This document shows positions 1-8,560 of a stretch of 12,860 bases of DNA, piece after piece. A program made the position numbers and the translations under genes. Position 1 is the stretch's first letter, and each line of letters starts with the position of its first letter. The notes under the pieces are model-generated. The model was not told where the DNA came from. It was given only the letters and a program-made list of their open reading frames with translations, and made no database searches. Source of the stretch: an uncultured Clostridia bacterium (GTDB lineage: Bacteria; Bacillota; Clostridia; Christensenellales; Aristaeellaceae); NCBI GenBank assembly GCA_946409855.1, contig CAMJXZ010000058.1, positions 1 to 12,860 on the forward strand, written 5' to 3'.

Positions 1-1423
1 CGGAGCACTGAAGGTCCTCCTCGGAGAGGATGTCCTCCCTCATGGGAAAATGGTAGATGCCCCGGCTCTGCAGCAGGGACGCGGTTTCGCTGCCGTAGAT
101 GACCCAGTCCGGATGAAGCTGATGATGGGCGTCGTAGTATTTTTCGGCGTAATTGTAGCCGGGCAGCTTGATGATGTCCGCGCAGCGCTGGGCGCCTTCC
201 CAGGGCATGTAGTTGCTGGCGAAAGTCACCGGGGCATGCCGGTCATCGTGGAGGCGCACCTCTTCCATGAGGCGGCGGGTCCAGTACTGACCGCGCTCGG
301 AAACGTGCAGGTCCTGGATCTCGTTGCCGATGGACCAGAGGATCACGCAGGGGTGGCAGCGGTCCCGCCGGACAAAGGAGGCGACATCCTCCCGGTAGGT
401 ATCCGGGAAAAAGCGGGCGTTGTCATAAGGATTTTTGGGCAGCTCCCACATGTCGTACAGCTCGTCCATGACCAGGATGCCCATCTCGTCGCACAGGTCC
501 AGAAACGCTTCCGCCGGCGGATTGTGAGCGGTGCGGACGGCATTGACGCCCATTTCCCGCATGACCGTCAGCTGCCTGCGGGCGGCGTCCCTATGGAAAG
601 CGGCGCCCAGCAGCCCCAGGTCGTGATGCAGGCACACGCCGTGCAGCTTCATCGGCACCCCGTTCAGGGAAAAGCCGTGATCCGGATCAAAAGAGGTTTC
701 ACGCAGACCGATCCGCTTTTCGACGGTATCCCCATTGAGTGAAAGGCGGAGCGTGTACAGCGCCGGACTGTCCGGCCCCCAGAGAAGCGGGTGCGGCACG
801 GTAAAAACAAACCGGCTGAGCGCGGCGGCCCGCTGCCGCATGACGCAGACAGAGACGCCGTCCGGATCGGTCAGCTCCGCGGTCACCGGCGTGCCGTCCG
901 GCTGACCCACGGCTTCCGCCGTGACAATGACCTGCCAGGTCCTGTTTTTGCCGGGCACGGTATCCACGCTGACCCCGTCGGGCAGCAGGGCAAGCGGTTC
1001 GGTAATATACAGGGTGACGGGCCGGAAAATGCCCGCGCCGGAGTACCAGCGGGAATTGGGGGATTCATGACGGATGTGCACGCACAGCTCGTTGGCGCCC
1101 GCCGATACCCGGCCGGTCAGGTCCGCCCAAAAAGCCGTATAGCCGTGCCGGTGGGTGCAGATGAGCTGCCCGTTCAGCAGCACGTCCGAATCCATATAGA
1201 CGCCGTCAAAACGCAGGACGATCCGTTTCCCGGATTCGGCTTCGGAAAAAGACAGGGGATAATAATACCACCCGGCGCCGGTTTCGTAAAGCCGGTCCGT
1301 CTGCCGGATCAGCCAGTCGTGCGGCATGTCGACCGGCTGTTTTTCCGCCCGGTCCGCCTGTTCCTTGGTGCTGTCCAGCGGCAGGCGGACGAACTGCCAG
1401 CCGTCCTGCAATGTTCTGTGCAT
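1..1423 (-). CDS. Glycoside hydrolase family 2 beta-galactosidase, C-terminus beyond left edge
   Basis: This gene encodes a GH2 enzyme that most likely hydrolyses terminal beta-galactosides; 474 N-terminal residues are in the window and no stop is reached. Residues about 1-145 form the sugar-binding jelly-roll domain, with WYSGAGIFR at 126-134. An Ig-like domain follows to about 245, then the TIM-barrel catalytic domain with RTAHNPP at 297-303. The acid/base glutamate is E368 in WSIGNE and the nucleophile is E446 in YGSETAS. Their 78-residue spacing matches LacZ (E461/E537). The ATG at 1423 is preceded by GGAGG eight bases upstream. No signal peptide is visible, so the enzyme is probably cytoplasmic and acts on imported oligosaccharides. 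The gene lies 83 nt downstream of the HAD gene. Beta-glucuronidase or beta-mannosidase activity is possible within GH2, but the SRGIYHFPM stretch after the nucleophile resembles clostridial and Bacteroides beta-galactosidases. Confidence 0.9.
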   Translation of the reverse strand, partial: MHRTLQDGWQFVRLPLDSTKEQADRAEKQPVDMPHDWLIRQTDRLYETGAGWYYYPLSFSEAESGKRIVLRFDGVYMDSDVLLNGQLICTHRHGYTAFWADLTGRVSAGANELCVHIRHESPNSRWYSGAGIFRPVTLYITEPLALLPDGVSVDTVPGKNRTWQVIVTAEAVGQPDGTPVTAELTDPDGVSVCVMRQRAAALSRFVFTVPHPLLWGPDSPALYTLRLSLNGDTVEKRIGLRETSFDPDHGFSLNGVPMKLHGVCLHHDLGLLGAAFHRDAARRQLTVMREMGVNAVRTAHNPPAEAFLDLCDEMGILVMDELYDMWELPKNPYDNARFFPDTYREDVASFVRRDRCHPCVILWSIGNEIQDLHVSERGQYWTRRLMEEVRLHDDRHAPVTFASNYMPWEGAQRCADIIKLPGYNYAEKYYDAHHQLHPDWVIYGSETASLLQSRGIYHFPMREDILSEEDLQCS

Positions 1424-1506
1424 GGTGAGCGCCTCCGTTTCACATCGGGGTGAGGGTTCATTGGTCGATCGTTCCTCGATAAGGAAGGATAAGGCATCGG
1501 AAGGGT

Positions 1507-2319
1507 TTACAGGATCACCTTCCGGATAAAGGCCGCGACGCCGTCTTCGGTGTTGGGGAGGGTCTGATAGGGGGCGCGGGCAAGGACTTGCTTTTCCGCG
1601 TTGCCCATGGCGACGCCCATACCGGCTGAAAGAAGCATCGGCAGGTCGTTTTCCTGATCCCCGAAAGCCATCACCCGGGACATGGGGATGTGCAGCCAGG
1701 CGGCCAGTTCGGAAAGCCCTGTGCCCTTATCCACCCCTTCCGCCATCATTTCCAGGTTCCAGGGGGTGGAGCGGGTGACGACCGTGCCGGGGATCTGCGC
1801 AAGGATTTCCCGGGTATCGTCCAGCTCGCCGTTGTTGCAGATATAGAATTTATAAATGCCCCGCCCGATCGCCTCATCGACGGCCGCCGGGCCGTGGGTG
1901 AAGCGGACCTGCGTTTGGGAGAGGATCCGGCTGCCCATGCTGATTTCGCTGTGATGGTGCGCCCCGTCCAGGTTGGAGACGATCAGCCGGTCCGCGAAGA
2001 TGAAATAGTTGGTGCCCATTTCGTCCAGCGTTTCGCGGATCCGCGCCGCTTTGTCCGGGGCGATAAAATGCCGGAAGATCATGCTGCCCAGCGGAACGTC
2101 GGATGCCTGGGCGCCGTTGGAGCCGATGATGGGCCCGGAAAGTCCGTTGTCCATAAAAATCAGGGACACGTTTTCCACATAGCGGCCGGAGCAGGCGGCG
2201 GTAATGACGCCTTTTTCCCGGGCCAGAGCCAGGGCTTTCCGGTTTTCTTCGGAAACGGTTCCCTGATCGTTCAGCAGCGTACCGTCCAGATCCATCGCGA
2301 TGAGACGTATTTCACTCAT
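1507..2319 (-). CDS. Cof-type HAD-IIB family phosphatase
   Basis: This 270-residue protein is a haloacid dehalogenase superfamily hydrolase of the Cof/IIB type. These enzymes are Mg2+-dependent phosphatases of the cytosol acting on sugar phosphates, nucleotides or cofactor phosphates; the substrate here cannot be read from sequence. Motif I is MDLDGTLL with nucleophile D10 and general acid D12. Motif II is S44 in CSGR, motif III is K198, and motif IV is GDQEND at 220-225, with D221 and D225 placed to bind Mg2+. The region between motifs II and III (about 85-190) is the alpha/beta cap that sets specificity. Length is normal for the family. The ATG at 2319 has GGAG seven bases upstream. It sits 57 nt after rluA and 83 nt before the GH2 gene, so a link to sugar use is possible but only inferred. 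Confidence 0.93.
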   Translation of the reverse strand: MSEIRLIAMDLDGTLLNDQGTVSEENRKALALAREKGVITAACSGRYVENVSLIFMDNGLSGPIIGSNGAQASDVPLGSMIFRHFIAPDKAARIRETLDEMGTNYFIFADRLIVSNLDGAHHHSEISMGSRILSQTQVRFTHGPAAVDEAIGRGIYKFYICNNGELDDTREILAQIPGTVVTRSTPWNLEMMAEGVDKGTGLSELAAWLHIPMSRVMAFGDQENDLPMLLSAGMGVAMGNAEKQVLARAPYQTLPNTEDGVAAFIRKVIL

Positions 2320-2376
2320 GGCAGTTCTCCGATTTCCTGTGGTTCTTTATAGAAATAAGCTGATCAGACAAAGGGA

Positions 2377-3228
2377 TCAGAAAGGAGGCCGGATCGAAAA
2401 CGTCTGTTCATCCAGATATGCGAGGACGCCGCCGGCCCGCAGCGTCAGCCGGCATGCGCAGAGCCTGAGCTGCCCTTCCGAGTGAAGCCTGCGGTTGAAG
2501 GCCCGGTCCCCGTATACGTCGTCCCCCAGCACCGGGTGGGCAAGATAGGCCATGTGGGCCCGGATCTGGTGGGTGCGGCCGGTCAGCAGCAGAACGGACA
2601 GGCGGGTCAGCTCGTTTTCATGAGCGACGGTTTCCCAGGCGGTGCGGATGGTCCGCCCTTCCGGGGTGGCGTGGGAGACCACTCTTACCCGGCCCAGCTG
2701 ACTGTCCCGGACCAGGAAAGCCTGCGCCTCTCCGCTTTCCGGCCGCATGACGCCCTTGACCAGGCACTGGTAGCGTTTGTCCAGCTTCCTTTCCTCAAAA
2801 GCGTTCAGCAGGCACTGTTCGCTGCTTTCGTCAGCGGCCAGGATCATCAGCCCGCTGGTCTGATTGTCCAGCCGGTGGCACAGGCGGTAATCGACCCCCG
2901 GGTTTTCCCGGCAGACTTCGGACAATACGGTCATGCCGCCCCAGCCGTCCAAATCGCTGCTGATGCCCGCCGGCTTGTTGATGACCAGGACGCGGTCATC
3001 CCGGTAAATCACCGGGAGGCTTACGCTGAAGGGTGTATACAGGCGGATCAGGGCGCCGGGAAGGACCGGGCTGTCCCCGCTTACCCGCGCGCCGTCCTGC
3101 TTGACGTCCCTGTTTTTGAGGGCGTCCCTGAGGACGTGCTCCGGGATCAGTGGGAAGGCCCTGGCAAGGTATCTGGAAATTTTGACGGGTGCCGGGTTTT
3201 CTGGCACGCGCGCTTCATAAACGTTCAT
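2377..3228 (-). CDS. RluA-family pseudouridine synthase
   Basis: This 283-residue enzyme converts uridine to pseudouridine in RNA, most likely 23S rRNA. An S4-like RNA-binding domain occupies about residues 15-65. The catalytic domain begins with VINKPAGI (82-89), and the family signature HRLDNQTSG (118-126) holds the catalytic aspartate D121. A second conserved block, GRTHQIRAHM followed by HPVLGD, lies near residues 217-235. Domain order matches RluC/RluD-type synthases, but the target uridines cannot be assigned from sequence. The start codon overlaps the upstream stop by one base (TGATG at 3226-3230), which suggests translational coupling. Nothing appears truncated. Confidence 0.93.
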   Translation of the reverse strand: MNVYEARVPENPAPVKISRYLARAFPLIPEHVLRDALKNRDVKQDGARVSGDSPVLPGALIRLYTPFSVSLPVIYRDDRVLVINKPAGISSDLDGWGGMTVLSEVCRENPGVDYRLCHRLDNQTSGLMILAADESSEQCLLNAFEERKLDKRYQCLVKGVMRPESGEAQAFLVRDSQLGRVRVVSHATPEGRTIRTAWETVAHENELTRLSVLLLTGRTHQIRAHMAYLAHPVLGDDVYGDRAFNRRLHSEGQLRLCACRLTLRAGGVLAYLDEQTFSIRPPF

Positions 3229-4271
3229 CAGTTCAGCACCCCGTGAGAGACGCCGGGCCAGGGGACCACTTCCGAATGCAGACGCCGGAGCGCGGCCAGG
3301 ATGCCGGGATGGAAAACCGTGGCCATTTTTTCACTCAGAACCGTTTGCAGGTCTTCGACGGAAGCGCCCTGCTTGGCCAGGAGCTTTAAATCGTTGACGG
3401 TTTCGTCCGCCGGATACTGGGGCTGCAGCGCGCCTTCCAGCTCGGCGCGGAGCGCTTCCACCGCCGGACGTTCTTCCTCCAGCATTTCCCGCATGCCGTC
3501 CAGGATCATCTGGTGGCTGAAGTGCGGTTCCTGATAGCTGGTGCCGGACATGGGGGAGATGATTTCTTCCGGACGGGACAGACCGGGATGCACCAGGATC
3601 ATTTCACGCTGGGCGTTCCAGACATAGTCGAATTCGGACATGAGGAAGCGGTTCAGGTACAGCGCGTCCAGAGGGGAGGAATCCGGCAGCTTCGCGCCCG
3701 GGAACTGATCGGAAAGCGCCTGCGCAAAAAAGAATCCGTCCAGATAGAGCAGGCTGTGCAGGGTGGCGGTCAGGGTAAACATTTTCTGGCGGCTCTGCTG
3801 GTAATCCGGGCGCTGCATGATCCTGGCCATCCGGCTGCTGAGCTGGGCGGGGACCGTCAGAAGGACCCCGCCGCCTTCCGGCTGATGGGCGGTGCACCAG
3901 AGCCTGCGGATCAGGGAGAGCGCGGGCGCGTATTCTTCCTGCTCAAAAACAGGGGAGCTGCCGCCGAAGATCATCATCCGCTGCAGCAGCATTTCTTCCC
4001 TTACGGAGATCAGCGGCAATTCCCGGGCAAGGCTGTCCCGGACCGTCCGGCGGACGGTGTTCAGATCAGCCTGCGCGCCGGCCTTTTCACCGGAGAGATA
4101 GGATGTTTCATAAGCGGACTGCCAGGTGCGGGAGGAGCCCTGCCCGAAAATGCCGCCCAGCGCGCAGGCACGGCAGAGCTGGTTCAGGCAGGCGGCTTCC
4201 CGCTGGGCGGACATGGCGCTCAAGGTGCGTTCCGACCAAAGGGTGCGGGTATTTGACAGATATCTTTCCAA
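3228..4271 (-). CDS. Unrecognised 347-residue protein, probable TTG start
   Basis: I do not recognise this family. The protein looks soluble, with no signal peptide or convincing membrane span. It appears mainly helical, with charged amphipathic stretches at about 70-100 and 255-285. Four cysteines (C28, C33, C36, C126) do not form an obvious metal-binding set. Other notable segments are the hydrophobic LLYLDGFFFAQAL (174-186) and FDYVWNAQREM (214-224). The open frame extends upstream to an ATG at 4472, but that part lies entirely inside ligA and reads like a shadow rich in Arg, Pro and Ser. I therefore place the start at TTG 4271, four bases after the ligA stop, with AGGAAG ten bases upstream. 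An ATG at 4214 is the next alternative. Tight packing between ligA and rluA, with a one-base overlap into rluA, argues that it is a genuine expressed gene. Confidence 0.72.
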   Translation of the reverse strand: MERYLSNTRTLWSERTLSAMSAQREAACLNQLCRACALGGIFGQGSSRTWQSAYETSYLSGEKAGAQADLNTVRRTVRDSLARELPLISVREEMLLQRMMIFGGSSPVFEQEEYAPALSLIRRLWCTAHQPEGGGVLLTVPAQLSSRMARIMQRPDYQQSRQKMFTLTATLHSLLYLDGFFFAQALSDQFPGAKLPDSSPLDALYLNRFLMSEFDYVWNAQREMILVHPGLSRPEEIISPMSGTSYQEPHFSHQMILDGMREMLEEERPAVEALRAELEGALQPQYPADETVNDLKLLAKQGASVEDLQTVLSEKMATVFHPGILAALRRLHSEVVPWPGVSHGVLN

Positions 4272-4275
4272 ATCG

Positions 4276-6255
4276 TCAGGTCTTCCTCTCTGTGAGTTGA
4301 ATGAATTCGTCCTCCGAAAGCACGGGGATGCCGAGCTGCTGCGCTTTGGCCAGCTTGCTGCCGGCGTTTTCCCCGGCGACGACAAAGGATGTTTTTTTGC
4401 TGACGCTGCCGGCGGCGGTGCCGCCCAGCGCGCGGATGGCGTCCTCGATCTGGGAACGAGTAAAATGAACAAGCGTGCCCGTCGCGACCACGGTTTTGCC
4501 GGTCAGCGGGCCTTCTGACGGGCCTTGCGCCGCCTGCTTCGGGGAAACGCCGACGGACAGCAGGCGTTCGATCAGGGCGCCCGTTTCCGGATCGGAAAAG
4601 AAATCCGCGATGGACTGGGCGACGATGTCCCCGATTTCGTCGATGGCGGAGAGCTCGGCGATGCCGGCTTTCCGGATGTTTTCCAGGGTGCCGAAGTGCT
4701 GCGCCAGGTCCCTGGCGGTGCGGCGGCCGACGTTGGGGATGCCGACGGCCATCAGGAAGCTGTCCAGTTCGCAGTTCCGGCTTTTGTCGATTTCGCGCAG
4801 CAGATTGTCTGTGCGCTTTTCCTGAAAGCCCTCCAGCCCGATCAGCTGTTCCCGGGTCAGGCGGTACAGGTCCGACGGGTCGCGGACATTGAGCCGGTCG
4901 TACAAAAGGTCCGCGGTCTTTTCGGAGAAGGCCTCGATATCCATCGCCTCCCGGGAAGCGTAGTGCTTGAGGCGCATGACGGCCTGGGGCTTGCAGCCCG
5001 CGCGGTTGAGGCAGAAGAGAAAGGCGCCTTTTTCCGTCAGCGGGCTTCCGCAGTACGGGCAGAACGCAGGCTTTTCAATCGGTCTGCCGGATTCCTGTTC
5101 ATCCACGCAGCCGGTGATTTCCGGGATCACGTCGTTGGAACGGCGGATCCATACCCGCACGCCCAGACTCAGCTTTTTGCGCTGAATGTCCTCCCAGTTG
5201 TTGAGCGTCGCCTTGCGGACGGTGACGCCCGCAAAGTCCACCGGCGCGACGTGCGCCAGGGGCGTCAGCTTGCCCGTGCGGCCCAGCTCCCAGGTGACGC
5301 TGTTCAGGACCGTCGTGTTTTCCTCCGCGGCGAATTTATAGGCGATCGCCCAGCGGGGGAATTTGTCGGTATAGCCGAACGCCCGCCTGGTTTCCTCGTC
5401 CATCACCTTGATGACCGCGCCGTCGATCAGGAAATCCAGGGAAGGACGGGCATTCTCGATTTCCTCAATGGCGCGCCGGACACCCTCGCGGCTGTCCTCA
5501 ATGCGGAAATAGGGACTCACCGGGAAACCCTGCCCGCGCAGGAAATCGATCATTCCCTCCTGGGAATGGTAGGGCGGGTTTTCGATGGTGCCGACCTGGT
5601 AGAAAAAGGCGCTCAGGCGGCGGGAACGGGTGACCGCCGGGTCCAGGTTCCGCAGCGCGCCGGCGGCGGCGTTACGGGCGTTTTTCAGGGGGACCGCCGC
5701 GGTCTCGTTGTAGCGGCGGAGGGCGGACAGCCGCATGATGCATTCGCCCTGCACTTCCAGCGTGCCCTGCCAGGGGATCCTGAAGGGGACGTCCGTGATG
5801 GTTTTGGCCTGGGGCAGGATCGCTTCGCCCACTTCGCCGTTTCCGCGGGTGGCGGCCTGTGAAAGCAGGCCGCTTTCATAGGTCAGGTTCAGCGTCAGTC
5901 CGTCGAACTTGTATTCGATCCCGTACCGGAGCGGCGCGCTCAGGCCCATGTCCGCGTGAAGCTTTTCCATCCGGTCAAACCAGGCGTCCAGTTCCTCAAA
6001 GCTCTGCGCCTTGTCCATGCTCCACAGGCGGCTGATGTGGCGGTGCGGCTCAAAGGATGCGAGCGGCTGCCCGCCGACCCGGTGGGTGGGGGAATCCGGC
6101 AGGACGATGCCCGTCTCCTTTTCCATCTGGAGGAGGCGGTTGTACAGCCCGTCCCATTCGGCGTCCGAAATGACGGGTTCCGAAAGGGTATAGTACGCGT
6201 AAGCGGTCTCATTCAGCCGGTCGACCAGCTGCTGCATTTCGTTGACTGTATCCAT
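4276..6255 (-). CDS. ligA: NAD+-dependent DNA ligase LigA
   Basis: This 659-residue enzyme seals nicks between 3'-OH and 5'-phosphate ends using NAD+, in replication and repair. Full bacterial LigA architecture is visible. An N-terminal Ia domain precedes the adenylation domain, with lysine nucleophile K116 in EYKFDG. Further adenylation residues lie in DGAVIK (K283) and AYKF (K307). The OB-fold contains GRTGKLTP (325-332). A zinc finger has C399, C402, C415 and C421. The helix-hairpin-helix region spans about 470-570, and a BRCT domain about 583-659. Length is close to the usual 670. Some normally invariant positions differ: the TRGDG motif reads TRGNG (137-141), and the usual AGDVIPE reads SNDVIPE (373-379). 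The gene begins 16 nt after pcrA, the same order as in Bacillus subtilis. The ATG at 6255 has GGGA six bases upstream; ATG at codon 7 is an alternative. Confidence 0.96.
   Translation of the reverse strand: MDTVNEMQQLVDRLNETAYAYYTLSEPVISDAEWDGLYNRLLQMEKETGIVLPDSPTHRVGGQPLASFEPHRHISRLWSMDKAQSFEELDAWFDRMEKLHADMGLSAPLRYGIEYKFDGLTLNLTYESGLLSQAATRGNGEVGEAILPQAKTITDVPFRIPWQGTLEVQGECIMRLSALRRYNETAAVPLKNARNAAAGALRNLDPAVTRSRRLSAFFYQVGTIENPPYHSQEGMIDFLRGQGFPVSPYFRIEDSREGVRRAIEEIENARPSLDFLIDGAVIKVMDEETRRAFGYTDKFPRWAIAYKFAAEENTTVLNSVTWELGRTGKLTPLAHVAPVDFAGVTVRKATLNNWEDIQRKKLSLGVRVWIRRSNDVIPEITGCVDEQESGRPIEKPAFCPYCGSPLTEKGAFLFCLNRAGCKPQAVMRLKHYASREAMDIEAFSEKTADLLYDRLNVRDPSDLYRLTREQLIGLEGFQEKRTDNLLREIDKSRNCELDSFLMAVGIPNVGRRTARDLAQHFGTLENIRKAGIAELSAIDEIGDIVAQSIADFFSDPETGALIERLLSVGVSPKQAAQGPSEGPLTGKTVVATGTLVHFTRSQIEDAIRALGGTAAGSVSKKTSFVVAGENAGSKLAKAQQLGIPVLSEDEFIQLTERKT
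4282..4287 (-). promoter_or_regulatory. Ribosome binding site that supports the TTG start at 4271
   Basis: AGGAAG on the minus strand lies within the last codons of ligA, ten bases before TTG 4271. The spacing is slightly long but acceptable. The alternative ATG at 4214 lacks a comparable site. This is the main sequence evidence for the chosen start, along with its position four bases after the ligA stop. Confidence 0.5.
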
Positions 6256-6271
6256 CCTTCATCCCATCCCG

Positions 6272-8533
6272 TCAGGTATCGATTTTGAAAATGGGGGCGA
6301 TCGAAAGGGAAAATTCCTTGGTGCCGTAGGCTGTAAAGGAAATGCTGATCCGCGCTTCCCCGCCCTTGCCCCAGACCTTTTCCACCGTGCCTTCGCCGAA
6401 CTTGCGGTGCATGACCCGGTCGCCGGGCTTGTACATGTTCATCAGCGCGGAACCGCTCAGGGCGCGGGCGGCGGAGGGGACAAACCCCTTGGAGACGCCC
6501 GGGATCGTCAGGGGGTCCCGCTTCTGCCCGGTGCCGGGGACGCCAAAGTCCAGCGGCCTTTGCGGCCGGGCGGCGGAGCGCCGGACAGGGTCATCCCCAA
6601 AGTGCTGGCGGGCAGACTTGCCTGTGTCGTTGATCAGCCGCTCGGGGATTTCGCTTAAGAAAACGCTGGGAGCGTTGTAGTTGACCTGGTTGTAGAAGGT
6701 GCGCTGGCGGGCGCAGGAAAGGAAGAGGTACTTTTTGGCCCGGGTGATCCCCACATAGGCGAGCCGGCGCTCTTCCTCCAGCCGGTTGTCTTCCATGACG
6801 GCCCGGTAATTGGGGAAGACGTTTTCTTCCATGCCGGGCAGGAAAACGGCGTCGTATTCAAGCCCCTTGGCGGCGTGCAGGGTCATCAGCGTCACGTACT
6901 GCGGGGCGTCCTCCTGCCGGTCCAGGTCGGTGATCAGGGATACGTTTTCCAGATACCCGTTCAGGGAATGGTCTTCCGATTTGGTCTCGTACTCGTGGAC
7001 GGCGCTGACAAGTTCCCGGAGGTTGTCCAGCCTGGCCTGGTAAAACTCGGCGTCCTCATTGTCCAGCTGTTGGTCCAGCGCGGTTTCCTTGAGGATGAAG
7101 GCGACGTAATCGGTCAGGTTCATGGTGTCCTGGGCGGCGATCAGGCGGAACATGAGCTCGGCAAACCCGCTGACGCAGCGGCGGGCGCGGGCGGAAAGGG
7201 ACTCGGGCGGGTCCGGCAGAACGCTGAACAGGGGGATTTCCTGCCGGGCGGCCTCGTCTTCCAGGCGGGCGACGGTGGCGTCCCCGATGGAGCGCTTGGG
7301 GGTATTGATGATCCGCTTGAGGGAAACGGTATCCGCCGGGTTGACGATCACCCGGAGATACGCCAGGGCGTCCTTGATTTCCTTCCGTTCATAGAAGCGC
7401 GGGCCGCCGAAAACCCGGTAGGGGAGGCCGGCCCGGACGAACATTTCTTCAATGACGCGGCTCTGCGGATGCGACCGGTACAGCACGGCCATTTCGGAAT
7501 AGGGGACGCCGCTCCGGTTCAGCTGGCGCACCCTTTCGCAGATCCACGCGCCCTCGTCCCGCTCGTCCCCGGCGGTGTAAAGCTGGATCTTTTCCCCGGC
7601 CGGGCCGTCCGTCCAGAGCGCCTTTTCCTTCCGGCCCCGGTTGTGGGCGATGACCTGGTTGGCGGCGTCCAGGATATTGGCGGTGGAACGGTAGTTCTGT
7701 TCCAGCTTGATGACCCGGACGTTCTCAAAATCCTTTTCAAATTCAAGGATGTTGCGGATGTCCGCCCCGCGCCAGCCGTAGATGGACTGGTCGTCGTCCC
7801 CGACCACGCAGAGGTTGTGGGAAACGTCGGTCAGCAGGCGGACAAACTCGTACTGCACGTAGTTGGTATCCTGGTATTCATCCACCAGGCAGTGCCGGAA
7901 CTTGCGCTGATAGTACTCCAGCACCGGCGGATGATCCAGAAAAAGCTGGATGGTTTTGTTGAGCAGGTCGTCAAAGTCCAGCGCGCTGTATTCCGCCAGG
8001 GTTTTGTCGTAGGCGAAAAACACGTCGTGCAGCTGCTGGCTGCGTCTGCTTTTATCGGATTCGGCGAACCATTCGTCCGCGTTCAGCAGCCGGCTTTTGG
8101 CGGATGAGATTTCCCGCCGGACTTCCTTGGGCGGCAGATATTTTTCATCAATGTCAAACTTTTTGAGGACGTCCTTGAGCACGCGCAGCTGGTCGTCTTC
8201 GTCGAAAATGGTGAAGGAACGGCTGTAGCCCAGCTTTTCGATATCCCGCCTGAGGATCCTGACGCAGACGGAGTGAAAGGTGCCGATCCACATATCCGCC
8301 GCCTTGTCCTGGCCCACCAGCTGTTCGATCCGGGTCTGCATCTCCCGGGCGGCCTTGTTGGTGAAGGTCAGCGCCAGGATGCTCCAGGCGGGGATGCCGT
8401 GTTCCAGGAGGTTCGCGATCCGGCAGGTCAGGGTCCGGGTCTTCCCGCTCCCGGCGCCGGCCAGGATCAGCAGGGGGCCTTCCAGTACGTTCACTGCTTC
8501 CAGCTGCTTGGGGTTGAGCATCGAAAGATCCAT
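6272..8533 (-). CDS. pcrA: ATP-dependent 3'-5' DNA helicase PcrA (UvrD/Rep family, SF1A)
   Basis: This 753-residue helicase unwinds DNA 3' to 5' in repair, rolling-circle replication and removal of recombination or transcription intermediates. All SF1A motifs are present: Q-motif glutamine Q10, Walker A GAGSGKT (26-32), Ia TFTNKAA (56-62), Ib GTFHS (84-88), II DEYQDTN (218-224), III GDDDQSIYGWRG (245-256), IV around YRS (281-283), V TLHAAKGLEYD (551-561) and VI VGITRAKK (594-601, with arginine finger R598). A variable linker (about 635-695) leads to a C-terminal Tudor-like module (700-753, beginning YKPGDRVMH) that in PcrA/UvrD contacts RNA polymerase. Length is typical. The ATG at 8533 has AGGAG nine bases upstream. 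It is the first gene of the leftward operon and has a promoter just upstream. Confidence 0.97.
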   Translation of the reverse strand: MDLSMLNPKQLEAVNVLEGPLLILAGAGSGKTRTLTCRIANLLEHGIPAWSILALTFTNKAAREMQTRIEQLVGQDKAADMWIGTFHSVCVRILRRDIEKLGYSRSFTIFDEDDQLRVLKDVLKKFDIDEKYLPPKEVRREISSAKSRLLNADEWFAESDKSRRSQQLHDVFFAYDKTLAEYSALDFDDLLNKTIQLFLDHPPVLEYYQRKFRHCLVDEYQDTNYVQYEFVRLLTDVSHNLCVVGDDDQSIYGWRGADIRNILEFEKDFENVRVIKLEQNYRSTANILDAANQVIAHNRGRKEKALWTDGPAGEKIQLYTAGDERDEGAWICERVRQLNRSGVPYSEMAVLYRSHPQSRVIEEMFVRAGLPYRVFGGPRFYERKEIKDALAYLRVIVNPADTVSLKRIINTPKRSIGDATVARLEDEAARQEIPLFSVLPDPPESLSARARRCVSGFAELMFRLIAAQDTMNLTDYVAFILKETALDQQLDNEDAEFYQARLDNLRELVSAVHEYETKSEDHSLNGYLENVSLITDLDRQEDAPQYVTLMTLHAAKGLEYDAVFLPGMEENVFPNYRAVMEDNRLEEERRLAYVGITRAKKYLFLSCARQRTFYNQVNYNAPSVFLSEIPERLINDTGKSARQHFGDDPVRRSAARPQRPLDFGVPGTGQKRDPLTIPGVSKGFVPSAARALSGSALMNMYKPGDRVMHRKFGEGTVEKVWGKGGEARISISFTAYGTKEFSLSIAPIFKIDT

Positions 8534-8560
8534 GGTGTCACGCTCCTGTAGCTTGTAAAA

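Noticed and set aside
50..1453. Two plus-strand open frames of about 220-230 codons
   Set aside because: They are antisense to the GH2 gene, which carries the catalytic motifs in the opposite strand.
1424..1506. Possible terminator or promoter between the HAD and GH2 genes
   Set aside because: Only a four-base inverted repeat and a short CCTTATC duplication are present; neither supports a call.
2360..2380. CTGATC/GATCAG inverted repeat at the rluA end as a terminator
   Set aside because: The stem has only six pairs and low GC, overlaps the rluA stop codon, and has no T run after it on the minus strand.
4272..4472. N-terminal extension of the 347-residue protein to an ATG at 4472
   Set aside because: The 67 extra codons lie entirely inside ligA in another frame and have Arg/Pro/Ser shadow composition. 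The TTG at 4271 fits operon spacing better.
4525..5862. A 445-codon plus-strand open frame
   Set aside because: It is wholly antisense to ligA and has shadow-like composition (rich in Arg, Ala, Gly and Asp), with no recognisable motif.
6875..8107. A 410-codon plus-strand open frame
   Set aside because: It is antisense to pcrA, which has every helicase motif intact, and shows no domain of its own.
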